A DNA stretch of 64,000 bases from the NCBI GenBank assembly GCA_002354635.1, contig DELZ01000004.1:62001-126000 (forward strand). The letters run 5' to 3'. Within the stretch, counting starts at the first letter, position 1. Each line of letters opens with the position of its first letter. Shown here in pieces: positions 42,101 to 51,740 of this stretch. Source of the stretch: Sphingomonadales bacterium UBA2683. Lineage in GTDB: Bacteria; Pseudomonadota; Alphaproteobacteria; Sphingomonadales; Sphingomonadaceae. The translations under genes were made by a program, and so were the position numbers. The notes below the pieces were generated by a model that saw only the letters and a program-made list of their open reading frames with translations, ran no database searches and was not told the origin of the DNA.

Positions 42101-42531
42101 GGGCTTTCCAGCCCGATCTTGTCCATCGCCGCCTTGAACTTCTCGCGGTCCTCGGCCTTGTCGATCGCCTCGGCATCGGCGCCGATCATCTGCACACCAT
42201 ATTTCGCCAGCACACCGCGCTTGTTCAGCGTCAGCGCCGTATTCAGCGCCGTCTGCCCGCCCATCGTCGGCAGGATCGCATCGGGCCGCTCCTTCTCGAT
42301 GATCTTTTCGACAATTTCCGGCGTGATCGGCTCGATATAGGTCGCATCCGCCATTTCCGGATCGGTCATGATCGTCGCCGGATTGGAGTTCACCAGGATG
42401 ATCCGGTAACCCTCCTCCTTCAGCGCCTTGCACGCCTGCGTACCCGAGTAGTCAAACTCGCAGGCCTGCCCGATAATGATCGGGCCAGCGCCAATGATAA
42501 GGATGGATTTTATGTCAGTTCTTTTGGGCAT
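39196..42531 (-). CDS. carB: carbamoyl-phosphate synthase large chain
   Basis: 1111 residues, the usual alphaproteobacterial length. Two ATP-grasp halves (EFDYSGTQACKALKEEGYR and the second EFDYCCCHACFALSDAGYE), biotin-carboxylase-like loops and the C-terminal MGS-like regulatory domain (ATSGTADYLTDKG). Makes carbamoyl phosphate from glutamine-derived ammonia, bicarbonate and two ATP for pyrimidines and arginine. Its ATG follows immediately on the TAA of an upstream membrane-protein gene, so it is coupled to that gene and separated from carA by three genes. Confidence 0.98.
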   Translation of the reverse strand: MPKRTDIKSILIIGAGPIIIGQACEFDYSGTQACKALKEEGYRIILVNSNPATIMTDPEMADATYIEPITPEIVEKIIEKERPDAILPTMGGQTALNTALTLNKRGVLAKYGVQMIGADAEAIDKAEDREKFKAAMDKIGLESPRSAVAHSEEQALEILEDIGLPAIMRPSFTMGGTGGGVAYNREEFVHYVRTSLEASPTNEVLIDESLIGWKEYEMEVVRDKADNCIIICSIENVDPMGVHTGDSITVAPALTLTDKEYQVMRNASIAVLREIGVETGGSNVQFAVNPKDGRLVVIEMNPRVSRSSALASKATGFPIASVAARLAVGYTLDEIDNDITGATPASFEPTIDYIVTKIPRFAFEKFKGAEPLLSTAMKSVGEVMAIGRNIHESMQKALRGLETGLDGFNRVQELIGASREDIAAELARATPDRLLVAAQAMREGWSDAEIHAIAGFDPWFLARVREIIDAEQAVLDNGLPNDAQALRKLKSMGFSDERLAKLAIDSVHIAGGAGRAVAEGRGLVHDAIAAMAGATTEADVRALRHKLGVRPVFKRIDTCAAEFEAKTPYMYSTYEAPIFGAPECEAQPSDRKKIVILGGGPNRIGQGIEFDYCCCHACFALSDAGYETIMVNCNPETVSTDYDTSDRLYFEPLTAEDVLEILHVEQQSGELVGVVVQFGGQTPLKLAQALEDAGIPILGTSPDAIDLAEDRERFAKLVHKLKLKQPENGMARTRDEAVKIAERIGYPVLLRPSFVLGGRAMEIVDGPAQLEDYINTAVQVSGDSPVLVDQYLRDAIEVDVDAICDGDEVVVCGVLQHIEEAGVHSGDSACSIPPYSLGDDIIAEMERQTEALAFGLKVRGLMNIQFAVKDGEVYLIEVNPRASRTVPFVAKAIGVPIAKIASRVMAGEKLKDLPLIDRHIDYIAVKEAVFPFARFPGIDPILSPEMKSTGEVMGIDQSFPIAFAKAQLGASNMLPDGGTIFISVKETDKKVIEPAARRAEKLGFRLIATSGTADYLTDKGIKVEKVNKVAEGRPHIVDRIKDGEVNLIFNTTEGWQSLKDSKSIRAAALVGKIPIYTTATASNAAMQAIEALRDQTLEVRALQSYYKASQT

Positions 42532-43263
42532 TTATAGGTTTCCAGAAAATCGCTCAGTAACGATCCGAAGACTAGTGCCGGATCGTTCGATAACAAAATA
42601 GGTTTGACCCCTGCTGTAAGGCGGAACGGCACATGACGTCACTAAGTAAGAGGTTCCAGCCCAGACCACATATTCCGTCAATTGGCAGTTCGAAGACGGA
42701 CCAATCAGCGACACAAGTGGATAGCGCTTATAAGCCAAAGAGGATATTCCGATAGCTGCCGCAAAAAAGCACCCAGCCGCAATAGCCAAATAGTTCGCAT
42801 ATGGTTGCGCATCATTTTTTAACTTCAGTCCAAGATAAACAATCGGTAAGAGTAGAAATAACGTTATCACAGTCCAATTTTCAAAAATGAAACTTGGTAG
42901 AAACGAACCGAAATAAACTGCCGATAAAGTTGCAAACCCCAAACAAATAATCGAACATAGGAAAATGGACGAAACTACTCTCGGTAGAACGCCTTCCACC
43001 TCCCTATCTGCGGTAATAATTGCGAACACGCCTGCGGAGAAAAGTGCGACAAAAATTGGATACAAAGCTCGAATGCTCTCCGCTCCTCCAACAATCATGT
43101 CAGACGGTGTCGCGACAGCGGAAAAAGGCACGCCCCAAACATCCATCAACAGCAGGTTTGTTACAAAAGATACAAAAGCGGACGCGATGGCCACTAAAGC
43201 AGAAAACTTAGTAAATCGGACCAAATTCTCGGTAATTGTCGTTCGAGGAAGATGATCGTTCAT
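42532..43263 (-). CDS. AT-rich membrane protein between carA and carB
   Basis: 243 residues from ATG 43263. Six hydrophobic helices (FSALVAIASAFVSFVTNLLL, the AGVFAIITADREVEGVLPRVVSSIF region, ITLFLLLPIVYLG, YANYLAIAAGCFFAAAI) and a Ser/Cys-rich outer C-terminus. Its DNA is visibly AT-richer than the neighbours (for example 42841-42960) and its codons use many A/T endings, suggesting acquisition. Its stop abuts the carB start (TAAATG). Family not recognised. Confidence 0.7.
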   Translation of the reverse strand: MNDHLPRTTITENLVRFTKFSALVAIASAFVSFVTNLLLMDVWGVPFSAVATPSDMIVGGAESIRALYPIFVALFSAGVFAIITADREVEGVLPRVVSSIFLCSIICLGFATLSAVYFGSFLPSFIFENWTVITLFLLLPIVYLGLKLKNDAQPYANYLAIAAGCFFAAAIGISSLAYKRYPLVSLIGPSSNCQLTEYVVWAGTSYLVTSCAVPPYSRGQTYFVIERSGTSLRIVTERFSGNL

Positions 43264-43348
43264 CGACGCGTTCCAAACACAAATTTTGCTCGCAGATTTA
43301 GGCGATTCGACGAGCAGACGTTGACTTCGGGACGCTCCACCAAACCCA

Positions 43349-43726
43349 TCACGCCGGATTCTCGTCAGAAATCTCGCCATTCTCATTGCAGGCAAAACAG
43401 CCCCAGCCATCATGGTCGATATCATATTCGCTCTCGATCTCGAGGCATTTGCGGGTCAGTTCGCGGATCGTGTCGCGCTTGGTGTCGAGATCAATCTGCA
43501 ACTCGATCACCCACTCGTCATCCTCATTGGTGACCAAAGCCGAACGAAAGCCCCATTTCGCCGCGTCATTCTTCAGCTTGTTGAGATCGGCAACCGCCCC
43601 GACAAATTGCACGTTAATTTCGCGCACAACATGCGACAAATCGCCGCCCGCTGCCATATTTTGCAGGATTTCGTCATCAATCGCCCATTCTTCGGCAAGA
43701 TGCGCAGGATCAATAGGACCGCTCAT
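43349..43726 (-). CDS. RraB-like RNase E regulator family protein
   Basis: 125 residues, acidic. N-terminal ferredoxin-like helices and the C-terminal segment EIESEYDIDHDGWGCFACNENG contain the E-Y-D-x-W-G-C pattern of the RraB family, and the FRSALVTNEDDEWVIELQIDLD strands match its core. RraB binds and inhibits RNase E in E. coli. Here it sits inside the car operon. A family assignment only; RNase E effect untested. Confidence 0.7.
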   Translation of the reverse strand: MSGPIDPAHLAEEWAIDDEILQNMAAGGDLSHVVREINVQFVGAVADLNKLKNDAAKWGFRSALVTNEDDEWVIELQIDLDTKRDTIRELTRKCLEIESEYDIDHDGWGCFACNENGEISDENPA

Positions 43727-43775
43727 TGGTTTTGACTCGCGGTTAGGGTGGAGAAGATATCTGGTCTTTTAGGCA

Positions 43776-44285
43776 TCATTCGGCTTCTTTATCAACGTGG
43801 TCATCGGACATATCTTCCGAACCCGGAGACAACTCAGTGAGCGGGAGAATGCCTGCTTCCACCAAAATTGCGTCGGTTGCAGCGTAAGCCGCTTCAAAAC
43901 GAACAAAAAATCTCGGTTCAATATCTTCCGCCAAATTGCACGTGCTTTGACCGCCTTCAAGAAAGGACTCGAGCGCTTCCCAAATCTCCTTCGATCTCGC
44001 TTGGACCGTAACACCAGATACAAAAATCGCCTGAGTACTGTGCAATGAGAGCGGCTTCTTCTCGCCACATGGGGCCAGTACTGTCTCCATCAATAACGGA
44101 GATCCAAATTGCGAAGGCTTTTTACTCGCATAAATCGCTACAAATACGTCATCTACCTGCTTAACCATAGCAACATGGTAGTCAGGATGCGTCGCGACCT
44201 GCCAATCTTGGTCCTTAGCATTTGCGGGTCCTGCGATCACTGACAGAAAAGCCATCGCTAGCAAGATACGGAAAAATTGACTCAC
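43776..44285 (-). CDS. secreted protein of unknown function, coupled to carA
   Basis: 169 residues from the GTG at 44285, which overlaps the carA stop (GTGA). Begins SQFFRILLAMAFLSVIAGPANAKD, a clear signal peptide cut after ANA. The mature protein has two cysteines (CGEK and CNLAED regions) and an acidic tail (ELSPGSEDMSDDHVD). I recognise no family. The exact coupling to carA suggests it has long been part of this transcript. Confidence 0.7.
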   Translation of the reverse strand: MSQFFRILLAMAFLSVIAGPANAKDQDWQVATHPDYHVAMVKQVDDVFVAIYASKKPSQFGSPLLMETVLAPCGEKKPLSLHSTQAIFVSGVTVQARSKEIWEALESFLEGGQSTCNLAEDIEPRFFVRFEAAYAATDAILVEAGILPLTELSPGSEDMSDDHVDKEAE

Positions 44286-45475
44286 CCCAACCCCCCGACA
44301 AATTTCTCGAACAGATAGAAACTGTCCTGCGGCCCCGGACTCGCTTCCGGATGATATTGCACGCCAAAGGCGCGCTTGCCGATAATCTCGATGCCGCAAT
44401 TGCTGCCGTCGAACAGGCTCTTGTGGGTTTCGCGCACTGTATCGGGCAACGTGTCGCTATCCACCGCAAAACCGTGGTTCATGCTGGTGATCTCGACCAG
44501 CCCCTCGGTTGCGTCCCAGCCGCCGCCGATCCGCTGCACCGGGTGATTGGCGCCGCGATGCCCTTGGTGCATCTTGACCGTCTTCGCCCCCGCCGCCAGC
44601 GCCAGCATCTGGTGGCCCAGACAGATGCCGAACAGCGGCACATCCGCTTCCAGCAACTGCTGGATCACCGGAACCGCATATGCGCCGGTGGCCGCCGGAT
44701 CACCCGGCCCATTGGACAGAAACACGCCAGCCGGCTTCAACGCCATGATTTCATCAAAGGAAGTTTTGGCAGGAACAACAGTTACTTTTGCGCCAGCTTT
44801 AACAAGGTTTCTGAAGATATTGCGCTTCGCACCATAGTCGATGGCCACTACATGCGGACGGGTCGAAGATGCTTCCAATTCTTCCAATGGCGCATAGCCA
44901 TGCCCCAGCCGCCAGGCCCCGCCCTTGTCCCAGAGCTGCGCCTGGTGCCCGGTCACATCCTTGGCCAGATCCATGCCCTCCAGCCCCGCCCAGGCCCGCG
45001 CCTGCGCCAGCAGCTCGTCGATATCGAACTTGCCTTCGGGATCATAAGCAATCACCGCATTCGGTGCCCCCGCTTCGCGTATCCGCCGAGTCAAAGCCCT
45101 CGTATCGACACCGCTAATGCCGATTCGGCCGTTTTCCGCCATCCACTCGTCAAACGGCTTCTGGTCGCGGAAATTGGACGGTGCGGTGATATCCTCGCGG
45201 ACGATACAGCCCAGCGCATGGGGCTCATCCGCCTCGACATCCTCGTCATTGGTGCCGGTATTGCCGATATGCGGAAAGGTGAAGGTGACGATCTGGCCGG
45301 CATAGCTGGGGTCGGTCATCACTTCCTGATAGCCGGTCATCGCGGTGTTGAAGCAGACTTCGCCGACCGCAGAGCCGGTCGCGCCAAAGCCCCTGCCCCA
45401 CACGATCGTGCCATCGGCCAATACCAATATCCCTGTTGCACCCTCGGGAGCGGCGGGATTATGGGCATTGGTCAT
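44282..45475 (-). CDS. carA: carbamoyl-phosphate synthase small chain (glutamine amidotransferase)
   Basis: 397 residues. N-terminal CarA domain (ALVLADGTIVWGRGFG-type start with GEVCFNTAMTGYQEVMTDPSYAGQIVTFTFPHIGNTG) and class I amidotransferase domain with catalytic Cys in PLFGICLGHQMLALAAG and His/Glu in YHPEASPGPQD. Supplies ammonia from glutamine to CarB. First gene of the carA-(three genes)-carB run; divergent from yqeY. Confidence 0.97.
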   Translation of the reverse strand: MTNAHNPAAPEGATGILVLADGTIVWGRGFGATGSAVGEVCFNTAMTGYQEVMTDPSYAGQIVTFTFPHIGNTGTNDEDVEADEPHALGCIVREDITAPSNFRDQKPFDEWMAENGRIGISGVDTRALTRRIREAGAPNAVIAYDPEGKFDIDELLAQARAWAGLEGMDLAKDVTGHQAQLWDKGGAWRLGHGYAPLEELEASSTRPHVVAIDYGAKRNIFRNLVKAGAKVTVVPAKTSFDEIMALKPAGVFLSNGPGDPAATGAYAVPVIQQLLEADVPLFGICLGHQMLALAAGAKTVKMHQGHRGANHPVQRIGGGWDATEGLVEITSMNHGFAVDSDTLPDTVRETHKSLFDGSNCGIEIIGKRAFGVQYHPEASPGPQDSFYLFEKFVGGLG

Positions 45476-45608
45476 GGACTGTTCCTTTGGGTCTGGCGTC
45501 GGCGCAAAATTTCATGGGACCTAGAGCCAGATTTCTGGCGTCACAATCTATGAAAAAAATTATCTTCCCGCTATAGTGCTCGCTTACTCCAAAAATATGA
45601 GGAACGCC

Positions 45609-46061
45609 ATGATTCGCGAGACCGTGAAAGCCGCGCAAATTGCCGCCATGAAGGCCGGTGACAAGGACCGCACCGCCGCCACGCGCAGCATCCTGGCGAA
45701 GATCAAGGACAAGGACATCGAACTGCGCACCAAGGATGATGCGCGCGATGACGACGCGATCCTGATCGACGTGCTGCAAAAAATGGCCAAGCAACGGCGC
45801 GAATCGATCGAGATGTTCGAAACCGGTGGCCGCACCGAGCTGGCCGCGGCCGAAAAAATGGAGCTGGCGGTGATCGAGGAATTCCTCCCCGCGCAATTGA
45901 GCGACGCCGAAACCGCCGCGCTGATCGACGGCATCAAGACCGAACTCGGCGCCGACGGTATGAAGGACATGGGCCGGGTGATGGGCGAACTCAAAAAACG
46001 CCACGGCACCGAAATCGACATGAGCAAAGCCAGCGCGCTGGTAAAGGCAGCGCTGAGCTAA
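45609..46061 (+). CDS. yqeY: GatB/YqeY domain protein
   Basis: 150 residues, the family length. Starts MIRETVKAAQIAAMKAGDKDRTAATRSILA, and the ELAAAEKMELAVIEEFLPAQLSDAE and DMGRVMGELKKRHG segments are the YqeY pattern, related to the GatB tail that binds tRNA. Function in tRNA-dependent amidation is uncertain for the stand-alone protein. ATG 45609 is preceded by GAGGA. First gene of the yqeY-dnaG-rpoD group. Confidence 0.93.
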   Translation: MIRETVKAAQIAAMKAGDKDRTAATRSILAKIKDKDIELRTKDDARDDDAILIDVLQKMAKQRRESIEMFETGGRTELAAAEKMELAVIEEFLPAQLSDAETAALIDGIKTELGADGMKDMGRVMGELKKRHGTEIDMSKASALVKAALS

Positions 46062-46065
46062 ACCC

Positions 46066-47937
46066 ATGACCCTCTCCCCGCAATGGCTCGAAGAACTGCG
46101 ATCGCGGACCACGCTTTCGACACTGATCGGGCGAACGGTGAAGGTACAAAAGGCGGGCCGCGAATATAAAGCCTGCTGCCCGTTTCATAACGAGAAAACC
46201 CCCAGCTTCACGATCAACGACGAGAAAGGCTTCTACCATTGTTTCGGTTGCGGCGCGCATGGCGATGCGATCAGCTGGATGACCGAGCAGCGCGGTCTCG
46301 GCTTCATGGACGCGGTCAAGGACCTTGCAGCAGAAGCGCAGATGGAAGTCCCTGCCCCCGATCCGCGCGCGGCCCAGCGGCAGGAAGTCCGCGCCACGCT
46401 GCACGATGTGATGGCCGCGGCTCAGGACTGGTTTGTTACCCAGTTCAACGGCATCGAGGGCGCGGCAGCCCGGGACTATCTCAAGAATCGCGGCATCTCC
46501 GAGAAAACCATCCGCGAATTCGGCTTCGGCTTTGCTCCCGATTCGCGCGGGCGGCTCAAGGAAGCGCTCTCCGTCCACGGCATCGACCGGCTGATCGAGG
46601 CCGGCCTGCTCATCAAGGTCGACGACAAGGATCCCTATGACCGGTTCCGTGGCCGCCTGATGATCCCGATCCGCGATCCGCGCGGCCGGGTGATCGCCTT
46701 TGGCGGCCGCATCATGGGCGACGGCGAGCCCAAATATCTCAACTCGCCCGACACGCCCTTGTTCGACAAGGGCCGTACTCTCTACAATCTCGACAAGGCC
46801 TCGCCCGCTTCCCGCCAGACCGGCCGGATATTGGTGGTCGAGGGCTACATGGATGCCATTGCGCTGGCACAGGCCGGCTTCGCGGATGTAGTTGCCCCGC
46901 TTGGCACGGCGCTGACCGAGCACCAGATCGAGCGTATCTGGAAAATGGTCGAGGCACCGATCCTCTGTTTCGACGGCGACAGCGCGGGCCAGAAAGCCGC
47001 CATGCGCGCGGCCCTGCGTGCGCTGCCGATTCTGCGCCCGGCGCACAGCCTGAATTTCATTTCGTTGCCGGCCGGACAGGATCCCGACGACCTGGTCCGT
47101 TCCGACGGCGCCCATGCCTTCGCCGCCCTGATCGCGAAACCACAGATGCTGGACGACAAGATCTGGCAGGTCGAATATGACGCCGAGCCGCTCAACACCC
47201 CGGAGTCCAAGGCGGGACTCAAGAAGCGCCTCGCCGATCATGTCCGCGACATTGCCGACCAGGATATTGCGCAACATTATCGCCAGGCTTTTGACGAACG
47301 CTATCAGGCAGCCTTTTTTGCCAGACAGGAGCGTCGGCCGCAGGGACAAGGCTTTCAGAATGCCCGCGGCGGCAAATTCCCCTCGAAATTTGTCTCTTAC
47401 AAGCCGCTGGATGACACCAGAAGCTTTTTGATCGAGGGCTATGACCTGCAAATTGCCAAGGGCATATTGGGTGGCCTGATCCGGCATCCCGACCAGATTT
47501 CCGCTCATTTTGAAGAGCTAAGCGCAATGAAACTTGCCGATTCGCAACTGCAGGCCTTGCTCGGCGAATTGATCAATGCCGCGATGGGCAAAGAAACGCT
47601 TGATATGCAGGGCCTTCTTACCATATTGGAGAAGACAGATTGTTATAATGTCGCAAAAGGGCTGTTACGGGCCGATGCGCTGAATTTCACTTTCAACCGC
47701 AAACTGCCAGACGATGCTCCTTCGCTTTTGATCGAACGGGCGCATCGGGATTTGGCGGAAGCGATCAAGGTGGTGACAGCGCGCCCCGGACTGGAAGCGG
47801 CCCTGGCGGAGGCAACACGGCGGGTGCAGGACGATCTTACGGAAGAAAGTTATGCCGAGCAGCAGCGCCTTCGCAAAGCAAAGCAGTTATTTCACGAGCG
47901 GTTGGTCGACCTGACCCAGATCGACGACACAGTGTAG
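46066..47937 (+). CDS. dnaG: DNA primase
   Basis: 623 residues. N-terminal CHC2 zinc finger (CCPFHNEKTPSF...FHCFGCGAHGD-type), TOPRIM core (VVEGYMDAIALAQAG, FDGDSAGQKAA with Mg-binding Asp residues) and a C-terminal helicase-binding domain. Makes RNA primers for lagging-strand synthesis. Starts five bases after the yqeY stop. The macromolecular synthesis operon (dnaG-rpoD) is conserved. Confidence 0.97.
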   Translation: MTLSPQWLEELRSRTTLSTLIGRTVKVQKAGREYKACCPFHNEKTPSFTINDEKGFYHCFGCGAHGDAISWMTEQRGLGFMDAVKDLAAEAQMEVPAPDPRAAQRQEVRATLHDVMAAAQDWFVTQFNGIEGAAARDYLKNRGISEKTIREFGFGFAPDSRGRLKEALSVHGIDRLIEAGLLIKVDDKDPYDRFRGRLMIPIRDPRGRVIAFGGRIMGDGEPKYLNSPDTPLFDKGRTLYNLDKASPASRQTGRILVVEGYMDAIALAQAGFADVVAPLGTALTEHQIERIWKMVEAPILCFDGDSAGQKAAMRAALRALPILRPAHSLNFISLPAGQDPDDLVRSDGAHAFAALIAKPQMLDDKIWQVEYDAEPLNTPESKAGLKKRLADHVRDIADQDIAQHYRQAFDERYQAAFFARQERRPQGQGFQNARGGKFPSKFVSYKPLDDTRSFLIEGYDLQIAKGILGGLIRHPDQISAHFEELSAMKLADSQLQALLGELINAAMGKETLDMQGLLTILEKTDCYNVAKGLLRADALNFTFNRKLPDDAPSLLIERAHRDLAEAIKVVTARPGLEAALAEATRRVQDDLTEESYAEQQRLRKAKQLFHERLVDLTQIDDTV

Positions 47938-47960
47938 TTTTAAATTAGGGGCCTCAGCCA

Positions 47961-49970
<2,010 letters not shown>

Positions 49971-50062
49971 TCGCACGCAGACCGGCGGCTCGCTATGGTT
50001 TGTAATTCCCTAACAGGCGGTAAACCGACTCTTTAGGTATCGGCAGTATATTCGAAGCTCGG

Positions 50063-50085
50063 CGAAGATGATCAAAGCATCTTCG
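50063..50085. repeat. stem-loop between rpoD and the next gene
   Basis: CGAAGATG (50063-50070) pairs perfectly with CATCTTCG (50078-50085) around the seven-base loop ATCAAAG, 29 bases before the ATG at 50114. No T run follows, so it is not a classical terminator; it could be part of the leader of the following gene. Confidence 0.4.
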
Positions 50086-50113
50086 TACTCATATTCGGGA
50101 TATCGGAAACGCG

Positions 50114-50773
50114 ATGCTAGGACAAAATGCACAATTTGTGACGCAGTCAGGGTTTGCTGGGCAAGTCGCCACCTATGGCAGCGATACCGCGCCCTATGTC
50201 CGACTGATCGCAGAGGATTTTTCGGCGCTATCGGGCGCTGATATCGCTGATATCGCTCATTTTCTGTGCATTTTGCACGGCCGTCATCCGGGTGTTATCG
50301 ACCATGCCGCGACCAAGACAGCAGATGATGCCGCACGGGAATGGCTACTCCAGGCGACCGACGGTTTTGCTGCCGAACGCGCATTTCTGACGAAATTGAC
50401 CGTGGCGGCCGGACCGATTTCGGGCGTCAGCGCGGACGATCAGAGCAACGCCGCAGTCTTGGGTCAACGCAAGGCTTTGGAGATGCTGTCCCAATCGGAT
50501 CGCAGCGGATGCGCCATCGGCGCGGCCATCGGACTAATTGCGGACTGGCATTTCATCAGAAATATTCTCGAACCTATCGCCTTGCGTGTCGGCGTTGAAG
50601 CCCGCGCATCTATCTTGCCTGGCATCAATCAGACTGCTGAACTCAATAGCCAATTGGCAGCGACTCCGGCTTTGGAGCGGGCACTGAACTTTGGTCGCGA
50701 ACAGCTGCTCAATCAGCATCGCGGCCTGTGGCAACTATTGGAAGCACGGCGGAACATGCGCCTTTCCCGCTAG
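50114..50773 (+). CDS. helical protein of unknown function downstream of rpoD
   Basis: 219 residues, mostly alpha-helical, without signal peptide or membrane helix. The segments HFLCILHGRHPGVIDHAA, FAAERAFLTKLTVAAGPISG and SGCAIGAAIGLIADWHFIR look like conserved helices with a small His/Cys content. I recognise no named family; such proteins are found in sphingomonads. GGAAACGCG precedes the ATG. Convergent or shared features with the MoxR-VWA pair are not evident; the gap to it is 106 bases. Confidence 0.65.
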   Translation: MLGQNAQFVTQSGFAGQVATYGSDTAPYVRLIAEDFSALSGADIADIAHFLCILHGRHPGVIDHAATKTADDAAREWLLQATDGFAAERAFLTKLTVAAGPISGVSADDQSNAAVLGQRKALEMLSQSDRSGCAIGAAIGLIADWHFIRNILEPIALRVGVEARASILPGINQTAELNSQLAATPALERALNFGREQLLNQHRGLWQLLEARRNMRLSR

Positions 50774-50879
50774 ATTTCTCAGATGCTTCTGTCCAAATTA
50801 ACTAAATGATTAACTTGCTTGGAATGGTAGTTTTCCCTATCGCCTTTGCTTTGACGTTCACGGCAAGGAATAGAAAATC

Positions 50880-51725
50880 ATGCGTTTTGACGGTACCGAA
50901 GACTATGTTGCAACCGATGATCTGAAGGTTGCTGTCAACGCTGCCATGACCCTCCGGCGTCCGCTGTTGGTCAAGGGTGAACCCGGAACCGGCAAAACGG
51001 TTTTGGCCTATGAAATAGCCAAAGCCATGGGCACCCCGCTGATCGAGTGGAACGTCAAGTCCACGACCAAGGCGCATCAGGGCCTGTATGAATATGATGC
51101 GGTAGCGCGTCTTCGTGACGGTCAGCTGGGCGATGAACGCGTCCACGATATTTCCAATTACATCCGCAAGGGAAAATTGTGGGAAGCATTCACCGCTCCG
51201 GAACTTCCGGTGCTGCTGATTGACGAAATCGACAAGGCTGACATCGAATTTCCCAACGATCTGCTGCAGGAACTCGATCGCATGGAATTCCATGTTTACG
51301 AAACGAAGGAAACGATCAAGGCGGCAGAAAGGCCGATCGTGATCATTACTTCCAACAACGAGAAGGAGCTGCCAGACGCATTTCTGCGCCGCTGTTTCTT
51401 CCATTATATCAAATTTCCCGACCGGGAGACGATGCAGGAAATCATCAATGTCCATTTCCCCGATATCCAGGGCATATTGGTCAAGCGGGCGATGGATATT
51501 TTTTACGATGTCCGCGACGTTCCGGGCCTCAAGAAAAAGCCGAGCACCAGCGAGTTGCTCGACTGGCTGAAATTGATTCTCAACGAGGATATGCCGCTCG
51601 AAGCGCTTCAATCGAAGGATTCAAGCAAGGCGATTCCACCCCTGCACGGTGCGTTGCTCAAAAACGAACAGGACGTTATGTTGTTCGAACGTCTGGCATT
51701 CATGGCGAAACGCGAAGCGCGCTAA
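50880..51725 (+). CDS. MoxR-type AAA+ ATPase
   Basis: 281 residues. Walker A GEPGTGKT near residue 37, Walker B LLIDEIDKAD near 117, and the sensor-1 IVIITSNNEKELPDAFLRR region, typical of MoxR/RavA-type AAA+ chaperones. With a CoxE-like VWA partner it remodels or activates metal-containing or membrane complexes in the same way as MoxR-VWA pairs. Start ATG 50880 with AAGGAA upstream. Confidence 0.93.
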   Translation: MRFDGTEDYVATDDLKVAVNAAMTLRRPLLVKGEPGTGKTVLAYEIAKAMGTPLIEWNVKSTTKAHQGLYEYDAVARLRDGQLGDERVHDISNYIRKGKLWEAFTAPELPVLLIDEIDKADIEFPNDLLQELDRMEFHVYETKETIKAAERPIVIITSNNEKELPDAFLRRCFFHYIKFPDRETMQEIINVHFPDIQGILVKRAMDIFYDVRDVPGLKKKPSTSELLDWLKLILNEDMPLEALQSKDSSKAIPPLHGALLKNEQDVMLFERLAFMAKREAR

Positions 51726-51740
51726 GCAGAGGCCCCAACG

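Noticed and set aside
40375..42537. Very long plus-strand open frame antisense to carB
   Set aside because: Arg/His-rich translation without motifs, fully inside carB; a GC-bias shadow of the real gene.
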